DNA of 64,000 nt from Pseudomonas sputi (GCF_021603585.1 NZ_BQHI01000001.1:310001-374000); one strand, 5' to 3'. Counted from the stretch's first letter, positions 24,401 through 35,799 are shown. Program-made: numbers and translations. The notes: generated by a model from the letters alone, not told the origin.

Positions 24401-24452
24401 ACTCCCCCGCGTCGGGTTTTTGATCGTTTCCACGCGAAGCGTGGGAATGATC
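24401..24452. repeat. REP-like hairpin, GATCGTTCCCACGC family (diverged)
   Basis: GATCGTTTCCACGC (24422-24435) and GCGTGGGAATGATC (24439-24452) form an imperfect hairpin with a 3-nt loop. Just left, AAAAAACTCCCCCGCGTCGGGTTTTTT (summarised: a short GC stem flanked by A6 and T5 from 24395) looks like a terminator for lpdV. Confidence 0.7.
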
Positions 24453-24464
24453 TGCGACCGAGAG

Positions 24465-25838
24465 TTACAGGTGCAACGCGTGCCCAAGTGCACGCAACGC
24501 CGCTTCCTGCACCGCTTCACCCAGGGTCGGGTGTGCATGGATGGTGCCGCCGATGTCTTCCAGGCGTGCGCCCATTTCCAGGCTTTGCGCGAACGCAGTC
24601 GACAGTTCCGATACGCCAACACCCACCGCCTGCCAGCCGACAATCACATGATTGTCCCGACGGGCGACCACCCGCACGAAGCCGGTTTTCGATTCCAGGG
24701 TCATCGCTCGACCATTGGCCGCAAACGGGAAGTTCGACACGATGCAGTCCAGTCCCGCCGCCTTGGCCTCATCCGGCGTACGGCCGACAACGACCAGTTC
24801 CGGGTCGGTGAAGCACACGGCAGCGATGGCGGTCGGGTTGAACTCGCGGGTCTTGCCGCTGATCAGCTCGGCAACCATCTCGCCCTGGGCCATGGCGCGG
24901 TGGGCCAGCATCGGCTCGCCACTCAGGTCGCCGATGGCGTAGACGTTGCGCATGCTGGTCTGGCAGCGGCTGTCGATCTTGATCGCCGAACCATTCATGT
25001 CCAGGTTCAGCGCTTCAAGGTTCCAGCCCTGGGTATTGGGTTTGCGCCCGACGGCCACCAGCACCTGATCGGTTTCCAGGTTCAGGGTGTCACCGTTCGG
25101 ATCGCGCACCTGCAACGTCCCGTCGAAGCCCAGCACGCTGTGCTTGAGGTACAGTTTCACGCCCAGTTGCTTCAGTGCATCGTGCACCGGTTGGGTCAGC
25201 TCGGCGTCATAAGCAGGCAAAATCCGATCCTGCGCCTCGACCACGCTGACTTCGGCGCCGAGCTTGCGATAGGCAATGCCCAGCTCCAGACCGATGTAAC
25301 CACCGCCAACCACGGTCAGGCGTTTCGGCACCGATTTCGGTGCCAGTGCCTCGGTGGACGAAATGATTGGCCCACCAATCGGCAGGCTCGGCAGATTGAC
25401 GCTTTTCGAACCGGTGGCCAGCACCAGATGCTCGCACTGGATGCGGGTGTCGCCGACTTCCACGGTCTTGCCGTCGATGACCTTGGCCCAGCCGTTGATA
25501 ACCTGAACCTTGTTCTTCTTCAGCAACGCGGCGACGCCGGTGGTCAGGCGATCGACGATGCCGTCCTTCCACTCGACGCTCTTGGTGATGTCGAGGGTCG
25601 GCGCCGAAACGCTGATGCCCAGCGCCGAATGCTGATTGTGGTGTTGCGTCTGGTGAAACTGCTCGGCCACATGGATCAGCGCTTTCGACGGAATGCAGCC
25701 GATGTTCAGGCAGGTGCCGCCCAGCGATTGGCCCTCGACCAGAAGGGTCGAAATGCCCAGTTGCCCGGCACGAATGGCCGTTACGTAACCGCCAGGACCG
25801 CCGCCGATGATCAGCAGCGTGGTGTTCAGAGTTTGCAT
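24465..25838 (-). CDS. lpdV: Dihydrolipoamide dehydrogenase of the BKD complex (E3)
   Basis: 457 residues from ATG 25838 (GGAG 7 nt upstream). FAD motif IIGGGPGGY at 10-18, redox disulfide GGTCLNIGC with C43 and C48, NAD motif [12 protein letters not shown] mid-protein, and the C-terminal active-site His-Glu pair ([13 protein letters not shown]). It reoxidises dihydrolipoyl groups on the E2 core. The gene starts 4 nt after bkdB and closes the operon. Confidence 0.95.
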   Translation of the reverse strand: MQTLNTTLLIIGGGPGGYVTAIRAGQLGISTLLVEGQSLGGTCLNIGCIPSKALIHVAEQFHQTQHHNQHSALGISVSAPTLDITKSVEWKDGIVDRLTTGVAALLKKNKVQVINGWAKVIDGKTVEVGDTRIQCEHLVLATGSKSVNLPSLPIGGPIISSTEALAPKSVPKRLTVVGGGYIGLELGIAYRKLGAEVSVVEAQDRILPAYDAELTQPVHDALKQLGVKLYLKHSVLGFDGTLQVRDPNGDTLNLETDQVLVAVGRKPNTQGWNLEALNLDMNGSAIKIDSRCQTSMRNVYAIGDLSGEPMLAHRAMAQGEMVAELISGKTREFNPTAIAAVCFTDPELVVVGRTPDEAKAAGLDCIVSNFPFAANGRAMTLESKTGFVRVVARRDNHVIVGWQAVGVGVSELSTAFAQSLEMGARLEDIGGTIHAHPTLGEAVQEAALRALGHALHL

Positions 25839-25842
25839 GCCA

Positions 25843-27123
25843 TCACTCCACAAACAGGGTCGCGGGTTGTTCGAGCAGGCCACGAATGGCCTGGATGAAG
25901 AGCGCCGCGTCCATGCCGTCGACCACGCGGTGATCGAAGGAACTGGAGAGGTTCATCATCTTGCGGATCACCACCTGGCCTTTGACGACCATCGGGCGTT
26001 CGACGATTTTGTTCACACCGACGATCGCTACTTCCGGCAGATTCAGCACCGGGGTGCTGACGATGCCGCCAAGGGCGCCGAGGCTGGTCAGGGTGATCGT
26101 CGAGCCGGACAGCTCATCGCGGCTGGCCTTGCCATTGCGCGCGGCGGTGGCGAGGCGGGAAATTTCCGCCGCGTTGTCCCACAGGCTGCGAGCCTCGGCG
26201 TGACGCACCACCGGCACCATCAGGCCAACATCGCTTTGGGTGGCGACGCCGACATGCACCGCGCCGAGGCGGGTGATGACCTGAGCTTCGTCGTCGTAAC
26301 GGGCGTTCATCTGTGGGAAGTCGCGCAGGGCGACCACCAGCGCACGCACCAGGAAGGGCAGCAAGGTCAACTTGCCACGGCTGGCACCGTGCTTTTCGTT
26401 CAGGTGGGCGCGCAGTTCTTCGATTGCAGTAACGTCGATTTCCTCGACATAACTGAAGTGCGCCGCACGCTGAGTCGCGTCCTGCATGCGCTGGGCAATC
26501 TTGCGGCGCATACCGATAACCTGAATCTGTTCTTCATCGTTACGCTGGGCGTACGCGGCGGCAACCGGCGCCGAAGCGTTCGACTGACCCTGCGCCAGAT
26601 AGGCCTCGAGGTCTTCGTGCAACACGCGACCGGCCGGGCCGGAACCGCGCACCAGACGCAATTGAATGCCCAGGTCCAGCGCATGCTTGCGCACGGCCGG
26701 CGAGGCCAGCGGACGCTCATCGGCTTCGCGAGCAACCATCGGGCCCTGGCAAACGGCAGCTGCCGGACGTGGTGCGGCGGGAGCAGGTTTGCTTTCAACG
26801 ACAGCTTCAACTTTGGTTGCGACTGGAGTTTCTTTCGCCGCCACAGGCGCCGGTTTGTCCGACTCCTTCAGATTGCCAGCGCCTTCAACCTCGATGCTGA
26901 TCAGCACACTGCCGACCGCCATCACTTCACCTGGCTGGCCGCCCAGCGCAATCACCTTGCCGTGGACTGGCGAGGGAATATCGACCATGGCCTTGTCGGT
27001 CATCACATCCGCCAGCACCTGATCTTCAACGACCAGATCGCCGACCTTGACGTGCCACTGCGACAGTTCGACTTCTGCGATGCCTTCGCCGATGTCCGGC
27101 ATCTTGATAACGTGCGTGCCCAT
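25843..27123 (-). CDS. bkdB: Branched-chain 2-oxoacid dehydrogenase E2 (acyltransferase)
   Basis: 426 residues. One lipoyl domain (about 1-80) with the lipoylated lysine K44 in [10 protein letters not shown], a Pro/Ala/Lys-rich linker, a peripheral subunit-binding domain (about 145-180, [18 protein letters not shown]), and a catalytic acyltransferase domain ending with the active-site motif [13 protein letters not shown]. It transfers the branched acyl group to CoA and forms the complex core. Its start lies immediately after the bkdAB stop, with GGAGG inside the end of bkdAB. Confidence 0.95.
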   Translation of the reverse strand: MGTHVIKMPDIGEGIAEVELSQWHVKVGDLVVEDQVLADVMTDKAMVDIPSPVHGKVIALGGQPGEVMAVGSVLISIEVEGAGNLKESDKPAPVAAKETPVATKVEAVVESKPAPAAPRPAAAVCQGPMVAREADERPLASPAVRKHALDLGIQLRLVRGSGPAGRVLHEDLEAYLAQGQSNASAPVAAAYAQRNDEEQIQVIGMRRKIAQRMQDATQRAAHFSYVEEIDVTAIEELRAHLNEKHGASRGKLTLLPFLVRALVVALRDFPQMNARYDDEAQVITRLGAVHVGVATQSDVGLMVPVVRHAEARSLWDNAAEISRLATAARNGKASRDELSGSTITLTSLGALGGIVSTPVLNLPEVAIVGVNKIVERPMVVKGQVVIRKMMNLSSSFDHRVVDGMDAALFIQAIRGLLEQPATLFVE

Positions 27124-28182
27124 TCAGACCTCCATGACCCGTTTCAGCGCCGCGCCCACTCGGGACGGCCCAGGGAAATACGCCCACTCCTGCGCGTGCG
27201 GGTAGGGAGTGTCCCAACCGGTGACGCGTTCGATCGGCGCTTCCAGGTGGTGGAAGCAATGCTCCTGCACCAGCGACACCAGTTCGGCACCGAAACCGCA
27301 GGTGCGGGTCGCTTCGTGAACCACCACGCAACGGCCGGTTTTTTTCACGGATTTGACGATGGTTTCCAGGTCCAGCGGCCACAGGCTGCGCAGGTCGATG
27401 ACTTCAGCGTCCACGCCGGATTCTTCGGCGGCGACTTGCGACACGTACACGGTGGTGCCGTAGGTCAGGACGGTCACGTCCTTGCCCGGACGGGTGATGG
27501 CAGCGACATCCAGCGGCACAGTGTAGTAACCGTCCGGCACTTGTGCGGCCGGGTGTTTCGACCACGGGGTCACCGGGCGGTCGTGGTGGCCGTCGAACGG
27601 GCCGTTGTACAGGCGTTTGGGCTCGAGGAAGATCACCGGGTCATCGTTTTCGATGGAGGCAATCAGCAGGCCTTTGGCGTCATACGGGTTGGACGGCATG
27701 ACGGTGCGCAGGCCGCAGACCTGAGTGAACATCGCCTCGATGCTCTGGCTGTGGGTCTGGCCGCCGTAAATGCCGCCGCCGCACGGCATGCGCAGGGTCA
27801 TCGGCGCGGTGAACTCGCCGGCCGAGCGATAACGCAGGCGGGCGGCTTCGGAAATGATCTGGTCGGACGCCGGGTACACGTAGTCGGCAAACTGGATTTC
27901 AGCGACCGGACGCAAGCCATAAGCGCCCATGCCCACGGCAACGCCGACGATGCCGCTTTCGGAGATCGGCGCGTCGAACACCCGCGAGGTGCCGTACTTG
28001 GTCTGCAGGCCTTCGGTGCAGCGGAACACGCCGCCGAAGTAGCCGACGTCCTGGCCGAACACCACGACGTTGTCGTCACGCTCAAGCATCACATCCATGG
28101 CCGAGCGCAGGGCCTGGATCATGGTCATGGTGGTCGTGGTCATGGCGGTTTCCAACTGAATATTGTTGTTGTGATCGTTCAT
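27124..28182 (-). CDS. bkdAB: Branched-chain 2-oxoacid dehydrogenase E1 beta
   Basis: 352 residues of the transketolase-like E1 beta subunit. Typical stretches are VVVFGQDVGYFGGVFRCTEG, FDAPISESGIVGVAVGMG, and the C-terminal VVHEATRTCGFGAEL. With bkdAA it decarboxylates the 2-oxoacids of Val, Leu and Ile using thiamine diphosphate. It starts one base after the bkdAA stop and directly abuts bkdB. Confidence 0.95.
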   Translation of the reverse strand: MNDHNNNIQLETAMTTTTMTMIQALRSAMDVMLERDDNVVVFGQDVGYFGGVFRCTEGLQTKYGTSRVFDAPISESGIVGVAVGMGAYGLRPVAEIQFADYVYPASDQIISEAARLRYRSAGEFTAPMTLRMPCGGGIYGGQTHSQSIEAMFTQVCGLRTVMPSNPYDAKGLLIASIENDDPVIFLEPKRLYNGPFDGHHDRPVTPWSKHPAAQVPDGYYTVPLDVAAITRPGKDVTVLTYGTTVYVSQVAAEESGVDAEVIDLRSLWPLDLETIVKSVKKTGRCVVVHEATRTCGFGAELVSLVQEHCFHHLEAPIERVTGWDTPYPHAQEWAYFPGPSRVGAALKRVMEV

Positions 28183-28183
28183 G

Positions 28184-29604
<1,421 letters not shown>

Positions 29605-30093
29605 ATGCGCAAACTGGACCGTACCGATATCGGCATTCTCAACAGCCTTCAAGAGAACGCGCGCATCACCAATGCCGATCTGGCCCGTTCGGTCAATTTG
29701 TCGCCGACGCCGTGCTTCAATCGGGTCAAGGCGATGGAAGAGCTGGGGCTGATCCGCGAGCAGGTGACCCTGCTGGATGCCGATCTGCTCGGTCTGCACG
29801 TCAACGTGTTCATTCACGTCAGTCTCGAGAAGCAGGTAGAGGAAGCGCTGCAGCATTTCGAAGAGGCGATTTCCGATCGCCCGGAGGTCATGGAGTGTTA
29901 CCTGATGGCCGGCGACCCGGACTATCTGATCCGGGTGCTGGTGCCGACCATTCAGGCGCTTGAACGCTTCATGATGGACTTTTTGACCAAGGTGCCGGGC
30001 GTGGCCAATATCCGGTCAAGCTTTGCGCTCAAGCAGGTTCGCTATAAAACGGCGTTGCCGCTGCCGGCGAACGGTCTGACGCTGGGCAACTGA
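29605..30093 (+). CDS. bkdR: Lrp/AsnC-type activator of the bkd operon
   Basis: 162 residues. Winged helix [19 protein letters not shown], recognition region [19 protein letters not shown], then the RAM ligand-binding domain ([19 protein letters not shown]). Position next to and divergent from bkdAA identifies it as BkdR, the branched-chain-amino-acid-responsive activator known in P. putida. It is likely autoregulated from the shared spacer. Confidence 0.93.
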   Translation: MRKLDRTDIGILNSLQENARITNADLARSVNLSPTPCFNRVKAMEELGLIREQVTLLDADLLGLHVNVFIHVSLEKQVEEALQHFEEAISDRPEVMECYLMAGDPDYLIRVLVPTIQALERFMMDFLTKVPGVANIRSSFALKQVRYKTALPLPANGLTLGN

Positions 30094-30105
30094 GCGCGGC
30101 GCAGG

Positions 30106-30951
30106 TCACAGGTATTCATAGCGATAACCCAGTTCTTCGGTAAAAAGTGTCTGCTGAGCGGTGAAGCTCTGAGGCCAGGGCGCAACTTCGTTTTCCGGGT
30201 GGAAGACCAGTGTCGAGTTGCTCAGGTCGTCCTGCGGGAATGAGGGGACGTTCGGATGCAGGTTTCTCCAGCGTTCCCAGAGCAGGTCCAGGTAGCAATG
30301 GTGCAGGAAGAATATCGGATCGTTGGGAGAAGAGGCCTCCATCATGTTGCCCCCGATCCAGGCATGAACCGGATTGTGCAGCTCACGCTCGGAAAAGTTT
30401 TCCCAACCACCCGGCTCCATCCAGTAGGGCGTTCTGTTGAGCGCCGAAATGACGGTTTCTGGTGACGGCAAGGCACCTGCAGCCCCGAGATTGCGGCGCA
30501 CGCCGGCGTTACCGAATCCCTCGTCCCATACCGAGACAATGAATGGCGACTGGTTGCTGGAAAAGGGGCCGGTGGTTACCAGCTGGTTCTGGGTATTGTC
30601 ACCGTTGCCGCCCATGAAGTCCGAGGTGAACGGATTGTCGGCACCGCCGAGCTGCCAGTTCCAGTAGGGCAGGGTGATGCGCGGGTCATCGACGGCGGCT
30701 TGCAGCGCCAGTTCGAACTGGCGGATCAGGATCCGGTGCCACGGATAGAACAGGGGACTGCGGTGCGGATTGGGGACGAGCGGATTGCCACGCCCCATCG
30801 AATTCTTGTGGATCTGGACAAAGTCATCGTAGCGACTTTGTTGCCCGGGACGCAGCACGCTGTTGACGTTGTTTTTCAGCCTCAGCACCGCCTCGACAAA
30901 TGCGGATTTCTGCTGCGGTGACAGATCCCGATGGTTACGGCGAATATCCAT
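30106..30951 (-). CDS. Tyrosinase-family type-3 copper protein
   Basis: 281 residues from ATG 30951 (GGAG 10 nt upstream). The CuA site has His in VQIHKNSM, NPHRSP and FYPWHR; the CuB site has ELHNPVHAW and the FFLHHCYLDLLWERW block. These fit a binuclear copper centre oxidising mono- or diphenols. No signal peptide and no caddie protein gene are nearby, so maturation may be autonomous or handled elsewhere. It is convergent with bkdR, with a 12-nt gap. Melanin-like pigment or phenolic metabolism are possible roles. Confidence 0.88.
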   Translation of the reverse strand: MDIRRNHRDLSPQQKSAFVEAVLRLKNNVNSVLRPGQQSRYDDFVQIHKNSMGRGNPLVPNPHRSPLFYPWHRILIRQFELALQAAVDDPRITLPYWNWQLGGADNPFTSDFMGGNGDNTQNQLVTTGPFSSNQSPFIVSVWDEGFGNAGVRRNLGAAGALPSPETVISALNRTPYWMEPGGWENFSERELHNPVHAWIGGNMMEASSPNDPIFFLHHCYLDLLWERWRNLHPNVPSFPQDDLSNSTLVFHPENEVAPWPQSFTAQQTLFTEELGYRYEYL

Positions 30952-31077
30952 ATTGCACAAACTCCATTGGTTGATTGCCCAATGAAGTCTGCCTGTTTGC
31001 TGGAGAAGCGCCAGTTCACCGCTATCGACGCGTTACGTGGGAAAGCTTTCCGTCAACCCGACTTACGCTGCCGTTTC

Positions 31078-31941
31078 TTATAGGGAATTGATCGGAATCT
31101 TCAGGTACGTCACACCGTTGTCTTCCGCCGGCGGCAGATTTCCCGCCCGCACATTCACTTGAATCGCCGGCAGCAGCAACGTCGGCATTCCCAGCCCTGC
31201 ATCACGTTGTGTGCGCATCTCGACAAACGCGGCTTCGTCGACGCCATCATGCACATGGATATTGCTTTTACGCTGCTCGCCTACAGTGGTCTGGCACTGC
31301 GAGGCGCGGCCTTGCGGCGGGTAGTCGTGGCAGACGTAGAGCTTCACGCTGGCGGGGAAGGCCAGCAGCTTGTGGATCGAATTGAACAGCTGATGCGCGT
31401 TGCCGCCGGGGAAGTCGCAACGGGCGGTGCCGACGTCGGGCATGAACAGCGTGTCGCCGACCAGGATCTGCTCGCCGTCGATGAGATAGGCCATGTCTGC
31501 CGGGGTGTGGCCGGGGACGTGCAGGGCGGTGGCCTTGAGATTGCCGATCCGGAAGGACTCGTTCGGTGCGAACAGGTGATCGAACTGCGAGCCGTCGACG
31601 CGAAATTCCGGTTCCAGGTTGAACAGCGCCTTGAACACGTTCTGTACTTTGCTGATCGATTCGCCAATCGCGATTTTCCCGCCCAGTTCCCGGCGCAGGT
31701 AGGGCGCAGCGGACAAGTGATCGGCATGGGCATGGGTTTCCAGCAGCCATTGCACTTGCAGATGATGGGCACGGACGAAAGCGATGATCTTGTCCGCCTG
31801 AGCCGTGCAGGTGCGACCGGCGGCGCCGTCGTAATCGAGCACCGGATCGACGATTGCGCACTGACCGCCGTCGGCCTCGTAGACCACATAGCTGTAGGTC
31901 GAAGAGGCGGGGTCGAGGAAAGCTTCAATCAGCGCGGGCAT
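31078..31941 (-). CDS. Metallo-beta-lactamase-fold persulfide dioxygenase (BigR-associated)
   Basis: 287 residues. The metal-binding motif THAHADH lies at residues 69-75 with further ligands in HVPGHTPADM and VGDTLF, and CHDY near 200. It resembles the ETHE1/Blh class that oxidises glutathione persulfide to sulfite with a mononuclear iron. It is divergent from a BigR-like repressor and belongs with SQR and a sulfite exporter as a sulfide-detoxification set. The spacer contains a clear dyad for the repressor. Confidence 0.87.
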   Translation of the reverse strand: MPALIEAFLDPASSTYSYVVYEADGGQCAIVDPVLDYDGAAGRTCTAQADKIIAFVRAHHLQVQWLLETHAHADHLSAAPYLRRELGGKIAIGESISKVQNVFKALFNLEPEFRVDGSQFDHLFAPNESFRIGNLKATALHVPGHTPADMAYLIDGEQILVGDTLFMPDVGTARCDFPGGNAHQLFNSIHKLLAFPASVKLYVCHDYPPQGRASQCQTTVGEQRKSNIHVHDGVDEAAFVEMRTQRDAGLGMPTLLLPAIQVNVRAGNLPPAEDNGVTYLKIPINSL

Positions 31942-31986
31942 GAAAACGGTCCTGTGGGGGAGGTGGAAAGTCAGGGTTGCAACACT

Positions 31987-32002
31987 TTATGTAAACACAT
32001 AA
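31987..32002. promoter_or_regulatory. Candidate BigR-type operator
   Basis: TTATGT-AAAC-ACATAA is a perfect 6-bp dyad in the 98-nt spacer between the dioxygenase and the repressor, suited to repress both directions. Confidence 0.6.
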
Positions 32003-32039
32003 TGTCCGCAGCTTAAGTGACGTTGAAGGCATCCTGCAA

Positions 32040-32378
32040 ATGCAATCCAGTCTGACCGAATGTGAAGTGGCGCAACTGCGCGCCTCGGCCTCCAAGGCCT
32101 GTTCTTTGCTCAAGGCCTTGGCCAACGAGGATCGGCTGCTGATCCTGTGTCAGTTGACCCAGGGCGAGCGCAACGTCGGCGAGCTGGAGAAAATGACCGG
32201 CGTGCGGCAGCCGACCCTGTCCCAGCAATTGGGCATCTTGCGTGACGAAGGGCTGGTCGCGACCCGACGTGAAGGCAAGTACATTTTTTACGGTCTGGCC
32301 AGTCACGAAGTGATCCAGGTGATGAAAACCCTCTCGGGACTCTACTGCGGAGCCGTGCTCAAAAGCTGGGCGCAATAG
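32040..32378 (+). CDS. bigR: ArsR-family persulfide sensor (BigR/SqrR type)
   Basis: 112 residues. Winged helix with GVRQPTLSQQLGILRDEGLV and wing REGKYIFYGL. Cysteines C37 (LILCQLTQG) and C103 (LYCGAV) are 66 residues apart, as in SqrR and BigR, where they form a tetrasulfide bridge on persulfide exposure and release DNA. It heads the right arm with SQR and TauE genes and is divergent from the persulfide dioxygenase. Confidence 0.88.
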   Translation: MQSSLTECEVAQLRASASKACSLLKALANEDRLLILCQLTQGERNVGELEKMTGVRQPTLSQQLGILRDEGLVATRREGKYIFYGLASHEVIQVMKTLSGLYCGAVLKSWAQ

Positions 32379-32416
32379 ACCCGGCCATCCTTGCGTGCAG
32401 CCATAAGGAACAAACA

Positions 32417-33661
32417 ATGAACGATCAACACTGGGGCCCCTCCATCAGTGCGGACATCGTGGTCATCGGCGGCGGCACTGCCGGCATCGGTTTTGTCGCG
32501 AGCCTGCTCAAGCGCGATCCCGGTCTGAACATCACGGTGATCGAACCGAGCACCCTGCATTACTACCAGCCGGCGTGGACGCTGGTCGGCGGTGGCGCCT
32601 TTGATGCCAAAGACACCGCCCGACCGATGAACAAGGTGATGCCGCGCCAGGCCAACTGGATACAAGCGGCAGTGACCGGCATCGACCCCGACCAGCGCCG
32701 TCTCACCCTCAACGACCAACGCAGCGTCACCTATCAGAACCTGATCGTCTGCCCCGGTCTGCGCCTGGCGTGGGAGAAGATCGAAGGCCTGCAGGAAAGC
32801 CTCGGCCAGCACGGCGTCACGTCCAACTACAGCTATCAGCACGCGCAATACACCTGGGATCAGGTGCAAAAGCTGAGCGGCGGCAAAGCCCTGTTCACCC
32901 AGCCGCCGATCCCGATCAAGTGCGCCGGCGCGCCGCAAAAGGCGCTGTACCTGTCCTGCGATCACTGGCTCAAACGCAACGTGCTGAGCAAGGTCGACGT
33001 CGAGTTCAATCTGGCCGGTGCCGCGCTGTTCGGTGTGCCGACTTTCGTGCCGCCGCTGATGAAGTACATCGAAAAATACAACGCTCGGCTGGCGTTCAAT
33101 TCGAATCTGGTAAAGGTGGACGGCCCGGCGAAAACCGCCTGGTTCGACGTCAAGGATGCGGACGGCAACGTCACCCGACAGGCAAAGACCTTCGACCTGC
33201 TGCACGTCGTCCCGCCGCAGGTTGCGCCGGATTTCATCGCGCAGAGTCCGTTGGCCGACGCCGCTGGCTGGTGCGAGGTCAATCCGCACACGCTGCAACA
33301 TCCGCGTTATCCCGACGTGTTTGCCCTGGGCGATATCTGCGGCACCACCCATGCGAAAACCGCCGCGGCCGTGCGCAAGCAGGTCGTGGTGGTGGCGGAA
33401 AACCTGCTGGCCCTGCGCAAGGATCTGGCACTGCCGCTGAAGTACGACGGCTACGGTTCCTGCCCGCTGACGGTGGAGAAGGGCAAGGTGATCCTCGCCG
33501 AGTTCGGCTACGGCGGAAAACTGCTGCCGACCTTTCCTCTCGACCCGACCGTGCCGCGCCGTTCCGCTTGGTGGCTGAAGGCGACGCTGCTGCCGTGGTT
33601 TTACTGGAACGGCATGCTCAAGGGACGCGAATGGCTGACGAGCCTGTCCAGGGTCGACTGA
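32417..33661 (+). CDS. sqr: Sulfide:quinone oxidoreductase-type flavoprotein
   Basis: 414 residues. FAD motif VVIGGGTAGIGF near residue 17, the second segment LIVCPGLRL, a Cys in IPIKCAGAPQK, and the C-terminal FAD site VFALGDICGT. Hydrophobic C-terminal stretch (WWLKATLLPWFYW) fits membrane-surface association. It should oxidise sulfide to persulfide, passing electrons to quinone; the persulfide then goes to the dioxygenase across the regulator. It starts 39 nt after bigR. Confidence 0.88.
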   Translation: MNDQHWGPSISADIVVIGGGTAGIGFVASLLKRDPGLNITVIEPSTLHYYQPAWTLVGGGAFDAKDTARPMNKVMPRQANWIQAAVTGIDPDQRRLTLNDQRSVTYQNLIVCPGLRLAWEKIEGLQESLGQHGVTSNYSYQHAQYTWDQVQKLSGGKALFTQPPIPIKCAGAPQKALYLSCDHWLKRNVLSKVDVEFNLAGAALFGVPTFVPPLMKYIEKYNARLAFNSNLVKVDGPAKTAWFDVKDADGNVTRQAKTFDLLHVVPPQVAPDFIAQSPLADAAGWCEVNPHTLQHPRYPDVFALGDICGTTHAKTAAAVRKQVVVVAENLLALRKDLALPLKYDGYGSCPLTVEKGKVILAEFGYGGKLLPTFPLDPTVPRRSAWWLKATLLPWFYWNGMLKGREWLTSLSRVD

Positions 33662-33670
33662 GAACACTTT

Positions 33671-34471
33671 ATGTTGCTGGCAAGTCTGTTTGGCATGGTG
33701 ATGGGATTGATCCTCGGTCTGACCGGGGCGGGTGGCGGGATTCTCGCCGTGCCGGCGCTGGTGTTGGGGCTGGGCTGGACGATGACGCAGGCCGCGCCGG
33801 TGGCGTTGTTCGCAGTGGGCAGCGCGGCGGCGGTCGGCGCGATCGATGGTTTGCGCCACGGTCTGGTGCGTTATCGCGCGGCGCTGCTGATTGCAACGCT
33901 CGGCGCGGTGTTTTCGCCGGTGGGCATCTACTTTGCCCATCAGTTGCCGGAAAAGGTCCTGATGATCCTGTTCAGCCTGCTAATGGTGATGGTGGCGTGG
34001 CGCATGTTGCGACGCGAACGCCAGCAGGAAGGACCGAGCGACCATGGCCACGCCAGTTGGGGCCAGAAAAACTGCATGCTCAACGAGCAGACCGGCCGTT
34101 TCGACTGGACCGCCAAATGCACCGCGACCCTCGCGGTGCTGGGCGCGGTCACGGGTGTGGTGTCCGGGTTGCTGGGGGTGGGGGGCGGGTTTCTGATCGT
34201 GCCGGCGTTCAGGCAACTGACCGATGTGCAGATGCGCGGCATCGTCGCCACTTCACTGATGGTCATCAGCCTGATTTCCGCCATCGGCGTAATTGGCGCG
34301 TTCCATGCCGGGGTGCGGATCGATCATCTGGGCGCATCGTTTATCGTGGCCAGCATCGTCGGCATGATCATCGGTCGTAAACTCTGCGCGCGAGTACCGG
34401 CGAGGACGTTGCAGGTGGGGTTTGCCAGCGTATGTCTGGTGGTCGCCGCTTACATGTTGCTGCGGGCGTGA
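33671..34471 (+). CDS. TauE/SafE-family sulfite exporter-like permease
   Basis: 266 residues, eight predicted membrane segments with the two family repeats (MGLILGLTGAGGGILAVPAL and GVVSGLLGVGGGFLIVPAF). Directly behind sqr (9-nt gap), it would export the sulfite or related sulfur oxyanion produced by the pathway. The loop between the halves is hydrophilic and His/Gln-rich. The operon ends at the hairpin at 34481. Confidence 0.9.
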   Translation: MLLASLFGMVMGLILGLTGAGGGILAVPALVLGLGWTMTQAAPVALFAVGSAAAVGAIDGLRHGLVRYRAALLIATLGAVFSPVGIYFAHQLPEKVLMILFSLLMVMVAWRMLRRERQQEGPSDHGHASWGQKNCMLNEQTGRFDWTAKCTATLAVLGAVTGVVSGLLGVGGGFLIVPAFRQLTDVQMRGIVATSLMVISLISAIGVIGAFHAGVRIDHLGASFIVASIVGMIIGRKLCARVPARTLQVGFASVCLVVAAYMLLRA

Positions 34472-34480
34472 GACAACACC

Positions 34481-34510
34481 TGTGGCGAGGGAGCAGGCGC
34501 CCTCGCCACA
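34481..34510. repeat. REP-like hairpin
   Basis: TGTGGCGAGGG and CCCTCGCCACA form a perfect 11-bp hairpin with an 8-nt loop between the convergent exporter and TRAP genes. It matches the common pseudomonad REP type and may terminate both transcripts. Confidence 0.85.
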
Positions 34511-34518
34511 GCGTAGTG

Positions 34519-35799
34519 TTACAACACCAGATGCGGTAACCACAGCGACAGCGCCGGAACGTAGGTCACCAGTATCAGCACCAGAAACAGCACGGCGTAG
34601 AACGGCATCAGCGCCTTGACGGTGCTTTCGATGCTGACCTTGCCCACCGCCGAACCCACGAACAGCACGGCCCCTACCGGCGGCGTTATCAGGCCGATGC
34701 CGAGGTTGACCAGCATGATCATGCCGAACTGCACCGGGTCGACGCCGATACCGAGGATCACCGGCATCAGGATCGGCGTGAGGATCAGGATCAGCGGCGC
34801 CATGTCCATCACAGTGCCGAGCAACAGCAGCATGACGTTGATGCACATCAGGATCACGTAGCGGTTATCGGACAAGGTCAGGAACAGCGTGGTGATCTTC
34901 GCCGGGATCTGCATCAGGGTCATGATGTAGCCGAAACTGGCGGCGAAGCCGATCAGGATCATCACGATGGAAATGGTGCGCACTGTGCGGTGCATCAGTT
35001 TCGGCAGTTCACTCCATTTGTAGTCGCGGTAGATGAACATGGTGACGAAAAACGACCACAACACGGCGATGGCCGCCGACTCGGTGGCCGTGAAGATCCC
35101 AGACAGAATCCCGCCGAGAATGATCACCATCGCCATCAGCCCCCACAACGCTTCACCGCAGATCTTCAGGGCTTCGCGCAGCGGGATCACTTCCCCCTTG
35201 GGATAGTCGCGTTTGCGCGCAAAAATCAGGCACAGCGCCATCAGACACGCGCTCATCAGCAGGCCCGGCACCACGCCGGCCATGAACAGCGAGGCAATGG
35301 AAACGGTGCCGCCGGCCGCCAGCGAGTAGAGCACCGAGTTGTGACTGGGCGGGGTCAACAGGGCCTGTACCGAACCGCTGACGGTGACCGCCGTAGAGAA
35401 TTCCCGAGGGTAGCCCTTGCGCTCCATTTCCGGGATCAGCACCGAACCCACCGACGCGGTGTCGGCCACCGACGAGCCGGAAATTGCGCCGAAAAAGGTC
35501 GAGGCCATGATGTTGACCAGTGACAGGCCGCCCCGCACGAAGCCCACCAGGACCCCGGCGAACGCCACCAGCCGTCGCGACATGCCGCCCTCGGCCATGA
35601 TCGCGCCGGCCAGCACGAAGAACGGAATCGCCAGCAGCGAAAATTTGTTCACCCCGCCCGCCACCTGAATCATCAAGGCCTGGAACGGAATGTCGATCCA
35701 CCACGCGCCGATCAGCGCCGACAGCCCGAGGGCATAGGCCACCGGCATGCCGATCAGGATCAGTGCGATAAAACTGCCCAGCAGAATCAATGCGTCCAT
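34519..35799 (-). CDS. dctM: TRAP transporter large membrane subunit (DctM)
   Basis: 426 residues, about twelve membrane segments of the DctM/IT superfamily, with family stretches such as PFFVLAGAIMAEGGMSRRL and FGAISGSSVADTASVG. It overlaps dctQ by 1 codon base pattern (ATGA at 35797-35801). The permease moves substrate with Na+ or H+. Operon context with uronate dehydrogenase and lactonase points to hexuronates. Confidence 0.93.
   Translation of the reverse strand: MDALILLGSFIALILIGMPVAYALGLSALIGAWWIDIPFQALMIQVAGGVNKFSLLAIPFFVLAGAIMAEGGMSRRLVAFAGVLVGFVRGGLSLVNIMASTFFGAISGSSVADTASVGSVLIPEMERKGYPREFSTAVTVSGSVQALLTPPSHNSVLYSLAAGGTVSIASLFMAGVVPGLLMSACLMALCLIFARKRDYPKGEVIPLREALKICGEALWGLMAMVIILGGILSGIFTATESAAIAVLWSFFVTMFIYRDYKWSELPKLMHRTVRTISIVMILIGFAASFGYIMTLMQIPAKITTLFLTLSDNRYVILMCINVMLLLLGTVMDMAPLILILTPILMPVILGIGVDPVQFGMIMLVNLGIGLITPPVGAVLFVGSAVGKVSIESTVKALMPFYAVLFLVLILVTYVPALSLWLPHLVL

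Noticed and set aside
32342-33940. 532-codon leftward frame opposite sqr
   Set aside because: Antisense of sqr and the exporter gene; no ribosome binding site or recognisable motif.
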